Positions 1-4,900 of a DNA stretch of 5,664 nt are shown one piece after another. Within the stretch, counting starts at the first letter, position 1. The number at the start of each line of letters is the position of its first letter. The stretch comes from Chloroflexota bacterium. Lineage in GTDB: Bacteria > Chloroflexota > Dehalococcoidia > Lucifugimonadales > JADFKI01. The stretch spans positions 1-5,664 of the forward strand of contig VXRI01000342.1 of the NCBI GenBank assembly GCA_009838595.1. Direction: 5' to 3'. The notes beneath the pieces are model-generated. The model was not told the DNA's origin, did not search any database, and saw only the letters and a program-made list of their open reading frames with translations. Made by a program: the position numbers and the translations under genes.

Positions 1-295
1 TGACTAGTACATCTACTTGTCCAAAGTTTTCCACGGCTGCACGAATGAGCGACTCGCCGCCGTCCATTTCAGCCACATTGTCGTAGTTGGCGACGGCGTT
101 GCCGCCTGCTTCCTGTATCGCCGCTACCGTGCCGTCGGCAGGGGCTTGCGAAGAGCCGCTGCCGTCAACATCGCAGCCGAGGTCGTTGACCACGACGGAT
201 GCGCCTTCTTCGGCGAGCAGCAAAGCGGTCGCTCTGCCGATGCCGCGTCCCGCTCCGGTGACAACCGCTGTCTTGCCTTCTAAGCGGTTTCCCAT
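1..295 (-). CDS. Short-chain dehydrogenase/reductase (SDR), N-terminal part, cut by the window edge
   Basis: Seen: an ATG at 295 opens a frame that stays open for 98 codons to the left edge. The protein begins MGNRLEGKTAVVTGAG. The classical SDR dinucleotide-binding motif TGAGRGIG is at residues 13-20. The second strand ends VVVNDLG at 34-40, and VENFGQVDVLV at 88-98 is the strand that leads into the NNAG motif just outside the window. Known: SDRs are soluble NAD(P)(H)-dependent oxidoreductases acting on alcohols, ketones or acyl-CoA intermediates. Asp38 after the second strand usually favours NAD(H). Inferred: the VNDLG start and the later NAVANYDNV stretch resemble the dehydrogenase units of MFE-2/HSD17B4-like beta-oxidation enzymes, so a 3-hydroxyacyl-CoA-type substrate is possible. 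The catalytic Ser-Tyr-Lys residues lie outside the window, so neither substrate nor completeness can be judged. The gene is divergent from the phosphatase gene. The start is fixed by a GGAGG seven bases upstream. Confidence 0.93.
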   Translation of the reverse strand, partial: MGNRLEGKTAVVTGAGRGIGRATALLLAEEGASVVVNDLGCDVDGSGSSQAPADGTVAAIQEAGGNAVANYDNVAEMDGGESLIRAAVENFGQVDVLV

Positions 296-302
296 GTATC
301 TA

Positions 303-307
303 CCTCC
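303..307 (-). promoter_or_regulatory. Ribosome binding site of the SDR gene
   Basis: On the minus strand this reads GGAGG, followed by seven bases (TAGATAC) and then the ATG at 295. The perfect Shine-Dalgarno core at ideal spacing decides the start codon of the dehydrogenase. Confidence 0.85.
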
Positions 308-610
308 GTATGCTGGTTAGGTTTATTGCTTCCTTTTGCCGTTGATTGCAGGTCAAACCGGAACGGCGGTTGCCTTGGCTGCGTTTGCTGTGCGGTCCTT
401 TTACTAGAGGGTAAATCGCGCACCAATAATGCAGATTCTTTAACAAACGATTAATATGGATTAACCGTCCGTCGTGGTTTGAACCGCGCAAATTATGATA
501 CCTTATCGGCGTATGTTTGAAAAGTTTATCACAATCACCGCCGTTCCCGCCTTTGGCACAATCAACAGAGTGGGCATGATGGATATAGCGATGGTCAGAG
601 ATGGATAGAA
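308..610. other. Divergent intergenic region, no gene
   Basis: This stretch separates the leftward dehydrogenase from the rightward phosphatase and should hold both promoters. It is clearly more AT-rich than the flanking genes, especially 420-530. I found no pair of -35 and -10 hexamers good enough to name for either gene. TATGAT at 494-499 is a fair -10 for the phosphatase but has no matching -35. TTGAAA at 517-522 has no -10 at the right distance. Reading frames here on either strand lack family resemblance and a convincing ribosome binding site. The only ordered element noticed is the palindrome at 448-467, listed separately. Confidence 0.6.
448..467. promoter_or_regulatory. Near-perfect 20-bp palindrome, candidate operator
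   Basis: The left arm is CGATTAAT (448-455), the right arm ATTAACCG (460-467), and the four central bases are ATGG. The right arm reversed and complemented is CGGTTAAT, so seven of eight arm positions match. It sits in the AT-rich part of the divergent region, about 150 bp from each start codon. An arm size and spacing like this suits a dimeric helix-turn-helix repressor. No regulator gene is adjacent in the window and no second copy was seen, so its role is inference only. Confidence 0.3.
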
Positions 611-616
611 TAGGAG
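611..616 (+). promoter_or_regulatory. Ribosome binding site selecting a TTG start
   Basis: TAGGAG lies seven bases upstream of the TTG at 624. No in-frame ATG lies between here and the catalytic RHG motif; the first in-frame ATG encodes Met23, beyond the motif. This site therefore supports the rare TTG codon as the real start of the phosphatase. Confidence 0.75.
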
Positions 617-623
617 TTTCAGT

Positions 624-1298
624 TTGATACATGAGAATTTTGAGTGCGAAATCTACTTCATAAGACACGGGCAGTCTGAATCCAATGCCATGCCGGATCG
701 GACATCCTTGAATCCCGATTCTTCGCTTACAGGCAAAGGCTTCGCTCAGGCGCGCCTTCTAGGAGAAAGGTTGAGGCAGGACGGTGTTGACTTTGACATA
801 GTGTACAGCTCCAGCCTTCTTCGCACCGTGCAGACTACTCAGACTATGCTTGACGCGATGGGAGAGCCAGACAGGGATTTCGCGCGGGTAGATGCCATCG
901 TCGAGCAGAGGACAACCGGCTGGAGGGGCTTACGCACGGAGGACTTGTACACACCTGAGTTGCTCGCGTATATGCGAACGAAGGCGAGCCACTTTGTGCC
1001 TCCACAGGGCGAGTCACACCGCATGGTGCAGCGCCGCTACGCCAACTGGCTAGAGGATGAAATCCTTTACAACGCCGATCTCACAGACAGCCCACAGTCT
1101 TTGCGGATAGCTATCGTGGGGCATGGTGCTGCCACCCGTTGCATCCTGCACTACATACTGGGCTTTGACGAACAGTTCATCTGGAAGATGGTATTGGATA
1201 ACACATCCATCTCCCGATTCCGCTTCAATCGAGAAGGCTGGTTTCCCATCTGCATCAACGACACGGCGCACCTGCGTGGCGCGGCATATGAAGATTAG
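624..1298 (+). CDS. Histidine phosphatase family protein (phosphoglycerate mutase-like)
   Basis: Seen: 224 residues, a normal size for a single-domain member. The signature IRHGQSESN is at 13-21, with the phosphohistidine His15 and Arg14. LTGKGFAQA at 35-43 is the usual LTxxGxxQA element. YSSSLLRTVQT at 61-71 carries the second phosphate-binding arginine, Arg67. The acidic proton donor is probably Glu94 in VEQRTTGWRG, and VGHGAATR at 165-172 supplies the second histidine, His167. All expected catalytic residues are present. Known: the family transfers or removes phosphate through a phosphohistidine intermediate; members include cofactor-dependent phosphoglycerate mutases and phosphatases of small metabolites. 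Inferred: a small cytoplasmic phosphatase is more likely than a glycolytic mutase because it lacks the longer insertions of GpmA. The substrate is unknown. The start is TTG, chosen from the ribosome binding site and because a later start would remove the RHG motif. It appears monocistronic and converges on the tRNA pair 55 bp downstream. Confidence 0.93.
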   Translation: MIHENFECEIYFIRHGQSESNAMPDRTSLNPDSSLTGKGFAQARLLGERLRQDGVDFDIVYSSSLLRTVQTTQTMLDAMGEPDRDFARVDAIVEQRTTGWRGLRTEDLYTPELLAYMRTKASHFVPPQGESHRMVQRRYANWLEDEILYNADLTDSPQSLRIAIVGHGAATRCILHYILGFDEQFIWKMVLDNTSISRFRFNREGWFPICINDTAHLRGAAYED

Positions 1299-1353
1299 CG
1301 CGAACTAGCGGTCGGACGTGCAACGTCGCGGACAGGACAAGGGGGGTGAAGCT

Positions 1354-1430
1354 TGGAGCGGAAGACGGGGTTCGAACCCGCGACCTCATCCTTGGCAAGG
1401 ATGTGCTCTACCAACCTGAGCTACTTCCGC
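1354..1430 (-). tRNA. trnG: tRNA-Gly (anticodon GCC)
   Basis: On the minus strand the acceptor arms GCGGAAG and CTTCCGC pair fully. The D arm is GCTC/GAGC. The anticodon stem CATCC/GGATG encloses loop TTGCCAA, giving anticodon GCC (plus-strand 1394-1396). The T arm GCGGG/CCCGT encloses TTCGAAC, with one G-U pair. The discriminator is T, normal for bacterial glycine tRNAs, and CCA is encoded at 1356-1354. The total is 77 bases with CCA. It lies eight bases downstream of tRNA-Phe and is presumably cotranscribed with it. No clear intrinsic terminator follows before the phosphatase end. Confidence 0.97.
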
Positions 1431-1438
1431 CTACACCG

Positions 1439-1518
<80 letters not shown>

Positions 1519-1524
1519 CTAATA

Positions 1525-1553
1525 ATGTTAATGTCCATAAGCGCGGGTGTCAA
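1525..1553 (-). promoter_or_regulatory. Sigma70-type promoter of the tRNA-Phe/tRNA-Gly unit
   Basis: On the minus strand a perfect -35 box TTGACA (1553-1548) is followed by exactly 17 bases and TAACAT (1530-1525), which matches the -10 consensus at four of six positions. Transcription would start near 1518, leaving a leader of only a few bases before the tRNA-Phe 5' end at 1514. That is typical of a tRNA promoter. Confidence 0.7.
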
Positions 1554-1561
1554 GATTTGGT

Positions 1562-1846
1562 TTAACAAGAATACAAGGGAGTAAAGCGGGCGCACCGGTG
1601 TCTTATGGCTAGAGGTTGAGCAACGATTACACGCGCATTGTGGTTCGAATAAAGGTTCACAACGACGGATATAGGAGCGAGAACCTTCCCCGCTGCAAGC
1701 ATAATATCTGTCTTACTCGGCGTGGTTAAGGCGTAGGGCATAATTGGGGTAACGGTGAAGCGTTTGGTGACTTCACAGTATAGTTCCCAAACGGATGCCC
1801 GTCCCCGAACAGATACGAAAGCGGGCTGCACTACGCCGGCTACCAT
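1562..1846 (-). CDS. Doubtful 94-codon hypothetical ORF
   Basis: The frame runs from an ATG at 1846 to TAA at 1562. A weak AGGGTG lies six bases upstream of the ATG. The protein starts MVAGVVQPAFVSVRG and has a moderately hydrophobic middle (LAAGKVLAPISVVV). It has no signal peptide, clear membrane helix or motif I can recognise, and it ends in Cys. Third codon positions show no strong bias by eye. It lies 76 bases beyond the stop of the giant surface-protein gene on the same strand and stops just before the tRNA promoter, so it could be a small downstream gene. It could equally be chance coding in an otherwise empty stretch. I do not recognise it and assign no function. Confidence 0.25.
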   Translation of the reverse strand: MVAGVVQPAFVSVRGRASVWELYCEVTKRFTVTPIMPYALTTPSKTDIMLAAGKVLAPISVVVNLYSNHNARVIVAQPLAIRHRCARFTPLYSC

Positions 1847-1922
1847 ACTTTCACCCTAGAAAAGTATTCTGAGGATGCCGACCTGACCCTGAAGTCGCGT
1901 ACTTGTTAGTACCGTCGAACAT
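1847..1922. other. Gap downstream of the giant gene
   Basis: This stretch between the stop of the giant gene and the doubtful ORF holds one small hairpin, GTACT-tgtt-AGTAC at 1899-1912 on the plus strand. It has a five-base-pair stem and no T-run on either strand, so it is not a convincing terminator. If the 94-codon ORF is not real, the region without a gene extends from 1554 to 1922, and I see nothing else in it. Confidence 0.5.
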
Positions 1923-4900
1923 CTATTGATGTTGCTCTCCGTTGCGCCGCCTCCCACGATAGACGAGTAAAACGACAATAACGGCGCCAATAACCAGTGG
2001 CACCCCGAGAGAGGCAAGAATAATCTCGTTGAATCCTCCACGACTCTCCTCAAAACTCGATGCCGTCATGATCGGGTCTTCCTTCTCATTGAGTGTAGCT
2101 GTCGGAGTCGAAGTCGGCATTGACGTTGGCGTTGGCATAAAGGAGGACGAAGCAACAGGCTTTTGATAAGGAACCGGCAATGGAGCCGGTGTCTGTGTCG
2201 GCACTGGAGTCGGGTCTTGCGCAGGCCGCGAAATTTGCCGCGCAGGGGGGGCCGTCGCCGCCACTGGCGTCACAAATCCGGATGGCGCAGCAAGCGCAGC
2301 CGGTGCCGGAGTAGGCGTTGCCACCGCGGGAGTATCGTCGATAGCCAAGACAAATTTGCCAAGGCGCTCCACATTCGCGACCACCCAGGTATAGTCCGAA
2401 TTCTCTTTCTCGCAGCGATGCTCCATCAGATGCCACTGCCCTGATACCACTGAATACACCCTTGCTCTGCCCTCTCCGCACACGCTCATGTCCTCGTTCT
2501 GTAACCGTAGCCACAACTCCGCCTCTGGAGTATAGACGACATCTATTGGGATCTCGCCATCCGGCTCGTAGGTATTCGTTTCCAGCGCAAGCACGACTCG
2601 CTCAAGATCCCCCGGTGCGCTGCCATGCGCTTGGAGGTTGACCTTCATCAGCTCCACATCAACGTCCTTCGGAGGGGACAATGACTGCACTACGAGTTTC
2701 ACCGTACCGTCCGGCAGGACTACCACGCCATCCTCGGTGCGCGGCACGAACTGCCTGACATAGCCCGAAGAAAGTACCTCCAACATCACGACGACCTGTT
2801 CCGGGGCTTTTCTGGATGAGCTCACATTTATGTAGATGACATCGATGTACTGTCCGGGCGGCAGATTGGGTGAATCCACCGAGACGGTTATCTGCACAGC
2901 GTCATCAGGTCCGTTCGATGTCCCTGAAATTGGCTCCTGTGAAAGCCAATCCGCGCGACTCGACAGCGTGAAGTCCATAGGTTCGTATATCTTGTTCCAG
3001 ACATTGAAAGTCTGCGGCGCAGGACTGTCGCCACCCTCAACTGTGCTGAAAATCAACGCCATAGGCAAAATGCCAGGCTGTGGGACGTCTGCGGATTGCG
3101 CCGCCACCACGCCGATCGCCCTTTCGGAGTCGCTTGCGTCCTCTTTACTTTGCTTTGTAGTGAATGTTATCGACTCAGTTTCCTCTTCTGGGAACGAGTT
3201 ACTCAGAGATGCCTCCACAATGTACTCTGTTTTAGAAATTAGACCTCTGATCCGGGTACTCGCAGAGTCATTTGCCGAGTCTGCTTGCTGAGTAGGTCTC
3301 CAAAAATTGTAATGCTTGTTGCGATGACGGAAATAGACCGTCTGCGAGACTCCGTACGAGTCCGCTATGACCGCTCTGACAGTCGCGCCGTTTTTGCCTA
3401 TGTGCACAGCTTCGACGGATTCTACACTCGGTTCCCGCAGCGTTCTGAATGACGTATGCGCCGTCCCCCCATCGGGGAACGAGCTGTCGAGAGATCCCTG
3501 CACTTCATAAGCGGTATCCGCGGTGAGTCCGGACAGCCCTATCTCCGCGCTGTCAGTGGTACTGGTGGTCTTCTGAATGTCACTCCACTCTCCCTGAGGA
3601 GTGGTAGTGCGGTAGCGCACATGCACAGTCTGTGAACTGCCGTTGGCGTTAGCAATGCTGATGTTTGCTATGGCAGCGGTCTGAGTTTCGTCGTCAACGC
3701 TAACCCCCGACACTATGGGGGCGGGCGGCAGTGTTCTGAAGGTGTCCGTTTCGGAACTGCTAAAGTCGGAAGACAGAGAAGCTTCAGACTCATACTCGGT
3801 ATCAGGAGTTAGACTAGACAACCCTATCTTTGCGCTGTCAGTGGTACTGGTGGTCTTCTGAATATCGCTCCACTCCCCTTCAGGACTGGTGGTGCGATAA
3901 CGTACATGCACAGTCTGCGAGCTGCCGTCAGGGTCCGCTATTGTAATCATTGCGTCGGCAGTGGTCTGCGTTTCGCCCTTGACCTCAAGATTCGATATGC
4001 TAGGATAGCGCAGCGTTCTGAATGACGTATGCGCCGTCCCCCCATCGGGGAACGAACTGTCGAGAGATACCTGCACTTCATAAGCGGTATCCGCAGTGAG
4101 TCCGGACAACCCTATCTTTGCGCTGTCAGTGGTACTGGTGGTCTTCTGAATATCGCTCCACTCCCCTTCAGGACTGGTGGTGCGATAACGTACATGCACA
4201 GTCTGCGAGCTGCCGTCAGGGTCCGCTATTGTAATCATTGCGTCGGCAGTGGTCTGCGTTTCGCCCTTGACCTCAAGATTCGATATGCTAGGATAGCGCA
4301 GCGTTCTGAATGACGTATGCGCCGTCCCCCCATCGGGGAACGAGCTGTCGAGAGATACCTGCACTTCATAAGCGGTATCCGCGGTGAGTCTGGACAGCCC
4401 TATCTTTGCGCTGTCAGTGGTACTGGTGATCTTCTGAATATCGCTCCACTCCCCTTCAGGACTGGTGGTGCGGTAGCGCACATGCACAGTCTGCGAACTG
4501 CCGTTGGCGTTAGCAATGCTAATGTTTGCTATGGCAGCGGTCTGAGTTTCGTCGTCAACGCTAACCCCTGACACCATGGGAGCGGGCGCAAGCGTGGTGA
4601 ATATGGCTGACTTATAATCCTCGAAGTCGTCTGCGAGGGACACCTGCACTTCGCAAGTCGATCCGGGGTCCAAACCGTTGATGTAGAATGAAACTGTCTC
4701 CCCTTCAAATGTCTCGCTGACAATTCCGCTCCACTGAGTTGTGCCCAGCCCTCGATGGCGCAGGTATGCCGTATTTGCGCTTGCAACATCTACGTTCTCT
4801 ATCAGCGCGTTGGCGACGGCTGAAATCTGCGTAACATCGTCTATATGCAAGCTGGCAAGATTGGGCTGCAAGAGCGTGTCAGAATCTGAAGGCTGCTCGC

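Larger units (their letters stand above)
3432..4580 (-). repeat. Tandem repeat family B: four units of 285-288 bp inside the giant gene
   Basis: The four units are 4293-4580, 4005-4292, 3720-4004 and 3432-3719, all in frame and each encoding one 95- or 96-residue Fn3-like repeat. All share a central block encoding GSSQTVHVRYRTT then EWSDIQK. The ends come in two alternative versions each, giving a mosaic. By eye the outer two units differ at roughly 17 of about 290 positions, many synonymous. Unit 3432-3719 carries the most private changes, for example TPQGEW in place of SPEGEW. Confidence 0.95.

Noticed and set aside
17..320. Plus-strand frames of 88 and 77 codons over the left edge
   Set aside because: They are antisense shadows of the SDR gene, whose minus-strand frame has the TGxxxGIG motif and a GGAGG ribosome binding site.
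300..668. Minus-strand frame of 122 codons across the divergent intergenic region
   Set aside because: It overlaps the start and catalytic RHG region of the phosphatase and includes the ribosome binding site region of the SDR gene; its sequence resembles no family and its composition looks non-coding.
1299..1330. Possible terminator between the phosphatase and tRNA-Gly
   Set aside because: The only hairpins are GACGT-gca-ACGTC (1315-1327) or the competing CGCGA/TCGCG pairing (1299-1303 with 1326-1330). Neither is followed by a T-run on either strand.
2086..2514. Minus-strand frame of 142 codons and plus-strand frame at 2163-2444
   Set aside because: Both are out-of-frame readings of the Pro-rich stalk and last beta module of the giant gene, whose own frame continues unbroken through them.
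3465..3477. C-run/G-run hairpin CCCC-atc-GGGG, which recurs at about 4040 and 4329
   Set aside because: It lies inside the Fn3 repeats, encodes the conserved FPDGGTA loop and recurs because the repeats do. There is no T-run, so it is not a terminator.
4029..4571. Two similar plus-strand frames starting MRRPPIGER
   Set aside because: They are antisense shadows of two family-B repeats; their similarity only reflects the 288-bp repeat period.
3432..4580. CRISPR array or mobile-element repeats
   Set aside because: The repeats are about 288 bp, contiguous, in frame and without unique spacers. They encode protein domains, and there are no cas genes, transposase or terminal inverted repeats.
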